The notes under the pieces: model-generated
Seen by the model: only the letters and a program-made list of their open reading frames with translations
What the model was told of the DNA's origin: nothing
Databases searched by the model: none
Position numbers and translations under genes: made by a program
From: Leptospira yanagawae serovar Saopaulo str. Sao Paulo = ATCC 700523
GTDB lineage: Bacteria > Spirochaetota > Leptospiria > Leptospirales > Leptospiraceae
Assembly: GCF_000332475.2 (NCBI RefSeq)
Contig: NZ_AOGX02000029.1
Coordinates: 84,372-148,371 of the forward strand
Length of the DNA stretch: 64,000 bases
Direction of reading: 5' to 3'
In this document: in pieces, positions 8,818 to 16,967 of the stretch
How positions within the stretch are numbered: position 1 is the stretch's first letter
Layout of the letters: every line of letters starts with the position of its first letter

Positions 8818-10098
8818 ATGACCAAACGTGCAAGCCAAACAGGGAATTCCAGAGAAAAGTTACATTGTTCTTTCTGCGGAAAGGCCCAAGATGAAGTGAG
8901 AAGGCTTGTTGCAGGTCCTGGAGTTTATATCTGCGATGAGTGCATTTCCTTATGTAATGAAATCATCGCCGAAGAACCACAATCAGGTGAAAAAACTGCG
9001 ATTGTGGGTGACATTCCAAAACCTACCGAAATCAAAAAAATCTTAGACCAGTATGTGATAGGACAAGAACAAGCGAAAAAAGCTTTGGCTGTTGCTGTTT
9101 ACAATCACTACAAACGTATTTTCCATAACGAGCGTAAGGCGGGAGATGTGGAATTGGAAAAATCCAATATCATGCTCATTGGACCTACTGGCTCAGGAAA
9201 AACTTTACTGGCGCAAACCCTTGCTCGGATTCTTAAGGTTCCCTTTGCGATTGTGGATGCAACTGCCCTTACAGAAGCAGGCTATGTGGGTGAAGACGTG
9301 GAAAACATCATCCTCAAACTCATCCAAAACGCTGACAACGATGTCAAACGTGCCGAAATGGGAATCATTTATATCGATGAAATTGATAAAATTTCCCGTA
9401 AGTCTGATTCTGCTTCCATCACGCGCGATGTGAGTGGAGAAGGGGTACAACAAGCCCTCCTCAAAATCATTGAAGGAACTGTTGCAAATGTCCCACCACA
9501 AGGCGGGCGAAAACACCCACACCAAGAATACATCCCGGTCGAAACCAAAAACATTTTATTCATCTGTGGGGGAGCTTTTGTAGGTCTCACTGATATCATC
9601 AAACAACGAGTTGGTGTAAAATCCATCGGATTCCATTCCAATGAAGCAGTGAATGACAGAGGAAGGAAAATTGAAGAAGGGGAATCCATGGTTCACCATG
9701 TAATCCCTGATGATTTGATGAAATTTGGCCTTATCCCAGAATTCATTGGACGACTTCCGATCATAGCGACTCTCGACGAACTTACGATCGAAAGTTTAAA
9801 ATCGATTTTTACAGAACCAAAAAATTCCCTTCTCAAACAATACCAAAAGATGTTTGATATTGAAAATGTAAAACTCAAGTTCACTGAATCAGCCATCGAA
9901 GCCATTGCCCAAACTGCCATCAAACGTGAGAGTGGTGCGCGGGGACTACGTGCAATCGTAGAAGAGATCATGATGGAACTGATGTTCCAAATTCCATCCC
10001 GAAAGGATGTTTTGGAAGTTGTGGTGACTGACGAAACCGTTCTCAAAAAAGAAGCACCGATTACGATTCTAAAAGGGGACATCGAAAAGATCGCATAA
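8818..10098 (+). CDS. clpX: ClpX, AAA+ unfoldase of ClpXP
   Basis: A full-length 426-residue ClpX. The N-terminal zinc-binding domain has Cys17, Cys20, Cys39 and Cys42. Walker A is GPTGSGKT (122-129) and Walker B is IIYIDEID (183-190). The sequence [10 protein letters not shown] contains the IGF loop that docks on ClpP. ClpX unfolds tagged or damaged proteins and passes them to ClpP. A strong ribosome binding site, AAGGAGG, overlaps the clpP stop, ten bases before the ATG. GGAG in that site could pair weakly with CTCC just before the ATG. The next gene starts within about ten bases and may share the transcript. Confidence 0.97.
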   Translation: MTKRASQTGNSREKLHCSFCGKAQDEVRRLVAGPGVYICDECISLCNEIIAEEPQSGEKTAIVGDIPKPTEIKKILDQYVIGQEQAKKALAVAVYNHYKRIFHNERKAGDVELEKSNIMLIGPTGSGKTLLAQTLARILKVPFAIVDATALTEAGYVGEDVENIILKLIQNADNDVKRAEMGIIYIDEIDKISRKSDSASITRDVSGEGVQQALLKIIEGTVANVPPQGGRKHPHQEYIPVETKNILFICGGAFVGLTDIIKQRVGVKSIGFHSNEAVNDRGRKIEEGESMVHHVIPDDLMKFGLIPEFIGRLPIIATLDELTIESLKSIFTEPKNSLLKQYQKMFDIENVKLKFTESAIEAIAQTAIKRESGARGLRAIVEEIMMELMFQIPSRKDVLEVVVTDETVLKKEAPITILKGDIEKIA

Positions 10099-10105
10099 AG
10101 TTAGT

Positions 10106-10888
10106 TTGTTTGTGCAGTCTGGCATCGTCCGTTTTTTTCTTTTCCTTGTGTTTGGCATTTGGTTTGTCCATTGCCAAACGGTTAACCCATTCCCCTCTGA
10201 CAAAATAAACGCAAAAACGAATCCAGTTGGAACTTCGATTGAATGGATCAAAATCAAAGAGACGGTTTGGGTCCATAAAAGTTTTGGAAGTTTCCAAGGG
10301 AAAATTTATGAGTCCAATGGCCTCGTTGTTTTAACAAATCAAGGTGTTGTTGTCATTGATACCGCTTGGACAGAACCACAAACAGAAGAATTGATCTTAG
10401 GGATCCAAACTAAATTTCAGAAAGACATTTTATTCCTCATCGTGACCCATGCACATGACGACCGTATGGCGGGAGTCAGCTTATTCCACAAAAGAAATAT
10501 CCCAGTTTATAGTACAAATTTAACTGCGAAATTGGCTAAAGAAAAAGGACTCGGAATAACAAATCCCATCTTAGATGTACAAACAAGATTTTATTCTGGC
10601 AATCATTCCGTAGAAATCTTTTTTCCAGGCCATGGGCATTCACCTGACAACATTGTTGTATGGTTGCCAGATACCCATATCCTTTTTGGAGGTTGTCTCG
10701 TGAAGGATCTCGATGCAATAGACTTAGGGAATGTAAAAGATGCGAATTTAGTAGAATGGGAAAACGCAGTGAAACGAGTGTTAATTAGATACCCTGATGC
10801 AGAGGTTGTGGTACCCGGTCATGGAAACTGGGGTAAGTTAGACTTATTACGCCATACGATTCGTTTACTTGTTTCGACGAACCACTAG
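10106..10888 (+). CDS. Subclass B1 metallo-beta-lactamase homologue, lipoprotein-like
   Basis: All B1-type zinc ligands are present in order: His115, His117 and Asp119 in THAHDDRMAG; His178 in PGHGHSPDNIVVW; Cys197 and the substrate-binding Lys200 in LFGGCLVKD; and His239 in VPGHGNWG. The stretch LGNVKDAN followed by EW also matches the BcII/IMP pattern. This is closer to true B1 beta-lactamases than to generic MBL-fold hydrolases. The N-terminus has a hydrophobic segment ending in FVHC, a possible lipobox, so the enzyme would be periplasmic and perhaps lipid-anchored. The start is TTG 10106 or GTG 10112; neither has a strong ribosome binding site. It follows clpX by seven bases. Its 3' end overlaps the convergent minus-strand gene by 24 bases. 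Activity on beta-lactams is inferred from motifs only. Confidence 0.85.
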   Translation: MFVQSGIVRFFLFLVFGIWFVHCQTVNPFPSDKINAKTNPVGTSIEWIKIKETVWVHKSFGSFQGKIYESNGLVVLTNQGVVVIDTAWTEPQTEELILGIQTKFQKDILFLIVTHAHDDRMAGVSLFHKRNIPVYSTNLTAKLAKEKGLGITNPILDVQTRFYSGNHSVEIFFPGHGHSPDNIVVWLPDTHILFGGCLVKDLDAIDLGNVKDANLVEWENAVKRVLIRYPDAEVVVPGHGNWGKLDLLRHTIRLLVSTNH

Positions 10889-11965
10889 GATCGATAGTTT
10901 TTCCATAGGATTGGATAGGTTTCGTTCCCGCCCAAGAGCACTCATTTTTTTCGCAATGGCTAGTAACATTTGGCGAGAGGAACTAGGCCTTAAGTCAAGT
11001 AAGTAGTCCACAAATTCTTCCATGATTTCAAACGACGTGAGTCCAAATTGAGTGAGGGTGCGGTCACTTGCCCAAACCAAATAATCACCAATTTCAATTC
11101 CATCAGCCATGGAGATGGGATGTTTGTGGTTGGGATACCAATGGTCATCTCCACTGCCTTCTATCACCTGGATGCCGTGGTCTGAAAATTGAAAGATAGG
11201 CATGTCCATATAATGCAAAAAAGACATTTTATCATCTTTGTTTTGGATCACAAAGGCAGAGAGTTTTAATTTGAGAAATGCAAATTGGTGGAGAGCATAT
11301 TTTAGTTTCGTTAATAATTCTTCAGTGGAAAATAATCCATCTCCAAATGATGACACGATCCCGTGGATAAATACTTTTTCGGAAGATTCCAAAATCCCAG
11401 GTTCCATATGACCTGCTATGATTCCAAATAACCCATCTTTTGCACGAACGATCCTTATATAATCTGCTCCCGCGTATCGCATGACAGATGGAAATACTGC
11501 AACATCAAAACCTTGGATATTCGGGATTTTGATATCAGGGATCTGTTTGTTTACGGAAGAAGCTTGGGTTGTTTTCCAATCAAATTTGTTTTCAAATTGT
11601 TCTTCACCGAGACTTTCTTCCCCTTGTAAAAGAGTAAACATTACGGATTTATAAATTTTATATTCATCCGAATTGCGGCTTAGGTTACGAATGTCCTTTG
11701 GGATTTCATTTTCACTATCTTGGATATGAAACACAATGTGAAGTATGTATTGGTATAAAAATCCAAGAAAATAATATACGATAAAACTAATACACAATGC
11801 CAAAAGAAAAGAACTATAAATCCCAACCAAATTGAAGTTTAGAGTGTTTTCCCCTTTTGGATTTTGCCAATGGGTGAAAGTGAACTCAGCAAATAAAAAG
11901 TGAATGAAAAAAAATAGAAAACTAATGATGCCAAGGAGAATGGGAAGTTTAACGCGGTAACTCAT
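10865..11965 (-). CDS. Membrane protein with degenerate SpoIIE/RsbU-like domain
   Basis: Two hydrophobic segments (about residues 8-27 and 48-75) anchor a cytoplasmic domain of about 280 residues. That domain has the outline of a SpoIIE/PPM phosphatase: GADYIRIVRAKDGLFGII, then GDYLVWASDRTL, and an ILVVRR end. The positions where an active enzyme carries metal-binding aspartates (the DVSGHG-type motif) read GHMEP here, so catalysis is doubtful. It may be a pseudophosphatase that binds a partner. The ATG overlaps the tatC stop by four bases, so it is the third gene of a tatA-tatC operon. Family assignment is by motif shape and is moderate at best. Confidence 0.6.
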   Translation of the reverse strand: MSYRVKLPILLGIISFLFFFIHFLFAEFTFTHWQNPKGENTLNFNLVGIYSSFLLALCISFIVYYFLGFLYQYILHIVFHIQDSENEIPKDIRNLSRNSDEYKIYKSVMFTLLQGEESLGEEQFENKFDWKTTQASSVNKQIPDIKIPNIQGFDVAVFPSVMRYAGADYIRIVRAKDGLFGIIAGHMEPGILESSEKVFIHGIVSSFGDGLFSTEELLTKLKYALHQFAFLKLKLSAFVIQNKDDKMSFLHYMDMPIFQFSDHGIQVIEGSGDDHWYPNHKHPISMADGIEIGDYLVWASDRTLTQFGLTSFEIMEEFVDYLLDLRPSSSRQMLLAIAKKMSALGRERNLSNPMEKLSILVVRRNK

Positions 11966-12741
11966 TTTGAATCGGTAGCTTCCAATAATTTCATCATTAG
12001 GGCAGATAAAAAGAATAAAAAACTGAGTGGAACAAGTAACATAAGCATTGAAAATACATCAGGCCCTGGAGATAGGACAGCTGATACCACTGCGATGATG
12101 AGTACTGCTTCTCTCCATCGTGTGATGAGAAATCTTGAAGACAAAAATCCAATCCTTCCTAGTAAAATGAGAACAATCGGTAATTGGAAGGAAGCCCCAA
12201 AAACTAAGTGTAAATTAAAAAACAAATCGTAATACTCATCGATAGGTAAATATGGATCCACACCATCTGGTCTCAGAACGACAAGGAATACCCGTAAAAA
12301 ATTTTCAAAGACAGTAAACCAACAAAGGGCCAGACCCGACCAAAAGAGCAAGGTAGAAAACAAGATGATGAATTTCCCCCATTTTTCCGTCCTCGGGTCT
12401 ACGGCGGGTGCGATGAAACCCCAAAGGATATACAGCAAAAAAGGAAGGGAAACGAGAACAGATAGGATCAGGGACGTTTTTAAATAAATGAGAAAGGGAG
12501 CCATCAATTGGATCTGAAAAAAATGCGCATCAGGTCCGAGGACAGATTTGTATGGTTGGATGAGAAAACTGTGGATCTCAGAGCCAAAATACAATGTCCC
12601 AATCATAAAAACAGAGACAACTAAGATTGAATGGATCAGTCTCTGCCTGAGTTCTTCTAAATGGTCTCCCAGGGACATATACTTTTCCCTGGTTTCCGAA
12701 TCCTCTGGCAGTGGCAGTGGGGTTCTATTTTTTTTTGCCAA
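11962..12741 (-). CDS. tatC: Sec-independent translocase subunit TatC
   Basis: A six-helix TatC. The hallmark SLGDHLEELRQRL precedes the first helix. Later conserved segments include FIAPAVDPRTEKWG, the FNLHLVFGASFQLPIV helix and the SPGPDVFSMLMLLVP motif. TatC recognises twin-arginine signal peptides and, with TatA, moves folded proteins across the inner membrane. The open frame begins at TTG 12741, nine bases after the tatA stop, without a ribosome binding site. ATG 12678 has AGGGA seven bases upstream and is a good alternative start. The downstream gene overlaps it by four bases. Confidence 0.95.
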   Translation of the reverse strand: MAKKNRTPLPLPEDSETREKYMSLGDHLEELRQRLIHSILVVSVFMIGTLYFGSEIHSFLIQPYKSVLGPDAHFFQIQLMAPFLIYLKTSLILSVLVSLPFLLYILWGFIAPAVDPRTEKWGKFIILFSTLLFWSGLALCWFTVFENFLRVFLVVLRPDGVDPYLPIDEYYDLFFNLHLVFGASFQLPIVLILLGRIGFLSSRFLITRWREAVLIIAVVSAVLSPGPDVFSMLMLLVPLSFLFFLSALMMKLLEATDSK

Positions 12742-12750
12742 AGGGATGGA

Positions 12751-13020
12751 CTAAGCTTTTTTCTTTTTTGTGGATTTGGAATTGGGTTCGGAATTCTGTT
12801 TTGAATCTTCTACAGGAAAACTCGTTTGTGTAGGTTCCTCGTCTTGGCCTGTGAGAGACTTTCGGAATTCTTTGATTCCGGAACCCAAGTCCTTCGCGAG
12901 ACTTGGCAATCGTTTTCCACCAAAAAAAAGTAAGGCTAAAAAAACGATGAGTGCAATCTCCCATGGTCCTAAATTAAAAAAAGCAATAGGTGCTTGAAAA
13001 GAAAACGGATTGGATGGCAT
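12751..13020 (-). CDS. tatA: Sec-independent translocase subunit TatA/E
   Basis: An 89-residue protein with the TatA signature: a short N-terminus, the helix LGPWEIALIVFLALLFFGG, the hinge KRLP, and the amphipathic helix SLAKDLGSGIKEFRKSL, followed by a charged tail. TatA oligomers form the passage for folded substrates. AGAGGGA lies five bases before the ATG. It is followed by tatC on the same strand. It is divergent from the hybrid sensor gene with only 23 bases between start codons, so the two promoters must overlap or lie in each other's coding region. Confidence 0.95.
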   Translation of the reverse strand: MPSNPFSFQAPIAFFNLGPWEIALIVFLALLFFGGKRLPSLAKDLGSGIKEFRKSLTGQDEEPTQTSFPVEDSKQNSEPNSKSTKKKKA

Positions 13021-13043
13021 ATTTCCCTCTTAAGGCAAGAGTT

Positions 13044-14945
13044 ATGCAAGCGAATCTGGAAGCAAGCGGAATGATAGAATTCTTTAAGGTCTTGCCAAAC
13101 CTATTTTCTGGTGGAGTGTATCTCACCGACCCAAAAACTGGCCAAATTTTATTTTCAAATGAATTTTTTAAGGACAACCTCGGTTGCCAAAAACCTGGGA
13201 AAAACTGCCTCGAAACGGATTTATTAGCCTGGGTAAGTGCCGAAGACAAAGAAACCTTCCAAGAACAAATCCTCTCCATGCAGAAATGGAATGACCGAGA
13301 CCAAATCATCAGTGACTTCAGGTTCCAAATGCCAAATGAAACGCTTGTTCGGTGGTTTCAATTTGAAAAAAGAAAAGTGAACATTCCTGGAATGGATTCA
13401 TCATTACACATTGTATTTGTCCGAGATATAACGAACGAAAAGACAAATGAAATTAACATCGTTGAACAAATTCAATTTTTCTTAGGTCTTTTTGAAAACG
13501 CATCTGTAGGTATGGCCTTACAAGATTGGGAAGGTGGATATTTTCGTATCAATCCAAGGTTTACCGAAATCACAGGTTACAGTTTCCAAAATCTAACGGA
13601 CTTAAATATCAAGCGGATCAAAGGGGAAACAATTACAGATGAGGAGATGGAATACTTTAGTTTTTTTAAAGAAGGTGCGGAAGAATCACGCCTAACTCGA
13701 AAAGATGGAAGGAGGATTAATGTTTACAGAAGGATTAGTGCATTTCGTAACTCACAAGGAAAACCTGATTTTTATTATGTATTTTTGGATGATGTAACAG
13801 AAAAAAAACAATTGGAATCATACCAACTCCATTCTCAAAAAATGGAAACCATCGGTAGTTTAGCGACAAACATTGCCCATGATTTAAACAATTATCTCCA
13901 ACCAATCCACGTGTTTTCACAACTTGGCAAAGAACAAATTGTAAGTGGTAAATTCAACCAAAACCAAGTATTGGATTATTTGGAAAAAATTAGAATGGGT
14001 GCAGATAACGCTCGTTCTATGATTCACCGAATCATACATTATTCAAAAACAAAAAACGAACATTCTGTTACTAAAATTGATATCTCTTCTGTGGTTGAGT
14101 CTACTATCCCACTGCTCATCTCTGGTTTACCTAAAAATGTTGAAGCACAGTTTGATTTTTATAAATCTCCCCTTTTTACAAAAGTTGATGCGGTCCAGTT
14201 TTCAAAAATACTATGTGAACTCACATCTGGTGGGATTTTGGTTTGGGACGATCGAAAAAGGGGTTTAGTGCAAATCCAAACCAAACCTTTCGATGAAGTG
14301 CGTTTGTTAGTTTCATTAGAATTTAGTGGTTTGTCTTTACCAAGTTTATCTGAGCTCACTATCCTTGATCTAGCGAATTTTAGTGATGAAGACTTCCAAT
14401 GGACAGGAATCCATCTGATCAATCGCTATGTGAAAAATTGGGGAGGTGAATTTTATTTAGACAAACCCGATCCCATGACTTTAAAGGTATTTCTCTACTT
14501 ACCTTTGGAAGAATCATTACCGATTTTGAATCAGTTCCCGACCGGTTTGGAATCGAAACCAAAAGATATATGGTCTGAAATTTCAAAAAAAGAAATTTGG
14601 ATTGTGGAAGATGATGAAGCTGCCAGTGAAGCGATAAGTTTTGTATTATCACAAAAGCAAATCAAACCAAAGTTATTTGGAACCTCATCTTCCGCCTTGC
14701 AGAACCTAAACCAAAATATCCCAGATTTTGTTTTGTCTGATTATCGATTGAGAGAAATGAGTGGCCTTGTTTTGATTCGTAAAATCAAACAAATCAATCC
14801 AAATTTGGCGGCTGTTTTGTATACAGGGAATATGGATGGATTGGATGCGGAAGAACTCTTAAAAGAAGGGATATTGGTTCGTTCAAAACCAATATCTGTC
14901 GATGAATTGTACGAATCGATTTTGTTATCGTTTGGTTTTCTTTGA
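13044..14945 (+). CDS. Hybrid sensor histidine kinase with degenerate ATPase domain
   Basis: Two PAS-like domains come first (GGVYLTDPKTGQILFSN near residue 25; VGMALQDWEGGYFRINPRF near 155). A HisKA-type H-box follows, NIAHDLNNYLQPI with His279, and a response-regulator receiver ends the protein, with Asp566 in VLSDYRL, TGN and SKPI. Where the ATP-binding domain should be, the N-box asparagine, the DxGxG motif and the GLGL motif are all missing (LCELTSGG, EFSGLSL, WTGIHL). Autophosphorylation is therefore doubtful; the protein may receive phosphate from another kinase. The start is ATG 13044 with AAGG nine bases upstream; the open frame upstream runs back into tatA. No output domain. Its 3' end overlaps the convergent hydrolase by 21 bases. 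Confidence 0.85.
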   Translation: MQANLEASGMIEFFKVLPNLFSGGVYLTDPKTGQILFSNEFFKDNLGCQKPGKNCLETDLLAWVSAEDKETFQEQILSMQKWNDRDQIISDFRFQMPNETLVRWFQFEKRKVNIPGMDSSLHIVFVRDITNEKTNEINIVEQIQFFLGLFENASVGMALQDWEGGYFRINPRFTEITGYSFQNLTDLNIKRIKGETITDEEMEYFSFFKEGAEESRLTRKDGRRINVYRRISAFRNSQGKPDFYYVFLDDVTEKKQLESYQLHSQKMETIGSLATNIAHDLNNYLQPIHVFSQLGKEQIVSGKFNQNQVLDYLEKIRMGADNARSMIHRIIHYSKTKNEHSVTKIDISSVVESTIPLLISGLPKNVEAQFDFYKSPLFTKVDAVQFSKILCELTSGGILVWDDRKRGLVQIQTKPFDEVRLLVSLEFSGLSLPSLSELTILDLANFSDEDFQWTGIHLINRYVKNWGGEFYLDKPDPMTLKVFLYLPLEESLPILNQFPTGLESKPKDIWSEISKKEIWIVEDDEAASEAISFVLSQKQIKPKLFGTSSSALQNLNQNIPDFVLSDYRLREMSGLVLIRKIKQINPNLAAVLYTGNMDGLDAEELLKEGILVRSKPISVDELYESILLSFGFL

Positions 14946-15944
14946 TTTTTTAACTTCTTCAGCACCAGTTGTGTCTTTGATGAATTGGATCATTTCTTTT
15001 TCGATCAGGGCCTTGTCAGTTTTCACATATTTAGAAAGTAGGACATGGGCACCATCTTCAATCTTCAAGAGACGATTTTTTGCATTGGCATTTGGTCCTG
15101 ATTGGATTGAATCAAACACTGCAAACATGGCGTTTATAGATGCAACAAAGTCATGTTCTCTTTCGGACTTGTAATAATACATGAGTAGGGTAGGAGCACT
15201 TACTTTTGGGTATGGATTTTCTTTGTCCATAAACCGTTTGAGATCTAAGATGTTTTGAATGGCACCATAATACTGGTCTAAATACCAATACTTTGCAGAC
15301 TCATCTTTTGGATCCGTTTTCGAAATTCGAATTTCACCTTTGATGGAATCAATAAACGATTTGCCCCAATAAAAGCGAAAGAGATGAGCAGTTGGATCGT
15401 CAAAATCATAAAACGGCGATGCCAAAATCAAACTATCGATAAGTTCTGGGTGTTTGGCAGCAAGGTAAGTGGCAATGTTTCCACCCATACTTGTCCCGAT
15501 AACAACTGTTTTGTGTCCAAGTTCCTTGGTATAAATTAAACTATCTTCAGCATCTTGTAAGTATTTTTGAAATGGGGTATTTAGATGGTCTTCGATATTG
15601 GTTCCGTGGCCAGGCAAACGTACATAATAGGTATTTGCTCCGAAGTATTCACTCAGTTTGTTTGTGACTTCTTCTCCCTCACCACGGCTTGCTCCAAATC
15701 CATGTAAATACAAAATTGCAATTGGTGTTGGTTCTTCAGAAACTCTTATCAAATACTCTTCATTGTTAGGTTTTGTATTTTCCTTTTTACTGATTTCTAA
15801 TTCGTTTTGGTAAAAGGCCTCAAAATTTTCAAATTTGCGATTGGAATCATAATTGTATTCACCGGTAGTCCATTTGTAAGTGGATAGAAGAAAGGAAGAT
15901 AGAATGAGAGTGATGGCAGTCACCCATTTGATAATTAATCTCAT
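14925..15944 (-). CDS. Membrane-anchored alpha/beta hydrolase
   Basis: An N-terminal hydrophobic segment (about residues 5-22) acts as signal anchor. The fold then shows LYLHGFGASRGEG (oxyanion region), RLPGHGTNIEDH, the nucleophile elbow VIGTSMGGNIATYLA, and a late GAHVLLSKY that supplies the catalytic His. This resembles the monoglyceride lipase/carboxylesterase branch, acting on the periplasmic side. A Lys-rich tail ends the protein. The substrate cannot be named. Its start is only ten bases from the divergent PCuAC gene, and its end overlaps the hybrid sensor. Confidence 0.85.
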   Translation of the reverse strand: MRLIIKWVTAITLILSSFLLSTYKWTTGEYNYDSNRKFENFEAFYQNELEISKKENTKPNNEEYLIRVSEEPTPIAILYLHGFGASRGEGEEVTNKLSEYFGANTYYVRLPGHGTNIEDHLNTPFQKYLQDAEDSLIYTKELGHKTVVIGTSMGGNIATYLAAKHPELIDSLILASPFYDFDDPTAHLFRFYWGKSFIDSIKGEIRISKTDPKDESAKYWYLDQYYGAIQNILDLKRFMDKENPYPKVSAPTLLMYYYKSEREHDFVASINAMFAVFDSIQSGPNANAKNRLLKIEDGAHVLLSKYVKTDKALIEKEMIQFIKDTTGAEEVKKSKKTKR

Positions 15945-15954
15945 CGAGGTTCTC

Positions 15955-16389
15955 TTGTTACGAAAGGTAAATAGTACAAATATAGGAATTCTGTTACTAA
16001 TTCAAGTCAATTTGTTTGTTTTCTGTCACAAAACAAATCCAAACCCTTCGTTATGGACATTCCCAGTTCCCGATGTGGCAAAAACAACGGCAGTTTATGG
16101 AATGATTCAAAATCCGTTCGGCAAAGAAGTTTCCATTGTTTCCCTCGAGAGTAACCAATATAAAACAGTAGAATTGCATACAATGGAAATTGATAAAGAA
16201 GGAATCAAACGGATGAGAAAGATTGATTTTCCTGTTTTGTTACAACCAAATGAATTGATCCATCTGGAGAGAGGTGGTACTCATCTTATGTTACTCGATA
16301 AACAAAATAGAAACGAAAAATTAATCATCACCATTCAATATTCAAATGGGAAAATAGAAAAGCAAGAAGTAGAGAAAAAATCATTATGA
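15955..16389 (+). CDS. PCu(A)C-family periplasmic copper chaperone, lipoprotein
   Basis: The copper site of the PCuAC (DUF461) family is visible: His75 and Met77 in VELHTMEID, Met87 in IKRMRKID, and His110 and Met112 in GGTHLMLLD. The spacing is within one residue of the family pattern. These proteins carry Cu(I) to the CuA site of cytochrome oxidase, often with SCO. The start is taken as TTG 15955 with GAGG upstream, giving a signal peptide ending in LFVFC. Open frame further upstream overlaps the divergent hydrolase and is unlikely to be translated. The SCO gene overlaps its stop by four bases, which strongly supports the copper-delivery role. Confidence 0.75.
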   Translation: MLRKVNSTNIGILLLIQVNLFVFCHKTNPNPSLWTFPVPDVAKTTAVYGMIQNPFGKEVSIVSLESNQYKTVELHTMEIDKEGIKRMRKIDFPVLLQPNELIHLERGGTHLMLLDKQNRNEKLIITIQYSNGKIEKQEVEKKSL

Positions 16390-16967
16390 AACAACATAAA
16401 CTCCATACAATATTTACCTTCACAATTTTTGTATTTTTTATATTCCAATGTGGTTCTGGAGTTGAGCTCACAGAACTACCAATAGGTGGAAATATTATAG
16501 CCCAAGATAAATCTGGAACAAAAGTAAATTTGAAATCCTTTCCAGAACCAGTAATACTTGTTTTTTTTGGTTATACCTATTGTCCAGATTTTTGTCCCAA
16601 TACTCTTGCGAAAATCAAAGTGGCAACTGAAAGTTTCACAGAGTTCGAAAGGCGACAGTTTCGGGTTGTGTTTGTATCGATAGATCCTGAGAGAGATTCT
16701 AGCGAAACAAGCACAAAGTATGTGCAGTTTTATATTCCGAATGCCATTGGTTATAGTTTTGATTTGGCCACAACAAACCAGATCGTAAAACAATATGCGG
16801 CTTATGTCGAAAAAACAAAAGACGGATTATCGTTTGATCATTCTACCTATCTCTATGTTTTGGACTCGAATCGAAAAACTCGCAAACTCATTAAATCAAC
16901 CGATGAAACAGAAGTCATTACGAAAACCATACGGACGTTAAGCGGCAATACCGTTCAGTCGAAGTAA
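16386..16967 (+). CDS. SCO1/SenC-family copper-binding lipoprotein
   Basis: A thioredoxin-like protein with the SCO copper site: Cys66 and Cys70 in YTYCPDFCP, and His152 in FDHSTYLYVLD. VSIDPERD and the final helix are also typical. SCO proteins insert copper into, or reduce, the CuA centre of terminal oxidases. The N-terminus ends in FIFQC (Cys22), so it is a predicted lipoprotein. It overlaps the PCuAC gene by ATGA, so the pair is one transcript. Its last 30 bases are overlapped by the convergent oligopeptidase gene. Confidence 0.92.
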   Translation: MKQHKLHTIFTFTIFVFFIFQCGSGVELTELPIGGNIIAQDKSGTKVNLKSFPEPVILVFFGYTYCPDFCPNTLAKIKVATESFTEFERRQFRVVFVSIDPERDSSETSTKYVQFYIPNAIGYSFDLATTNQIVKQYAAYVEKTKDGLSFDHSTYLYVLDSNRKTRKLIKSTDETEVITKTIRTLSGNTVQSK

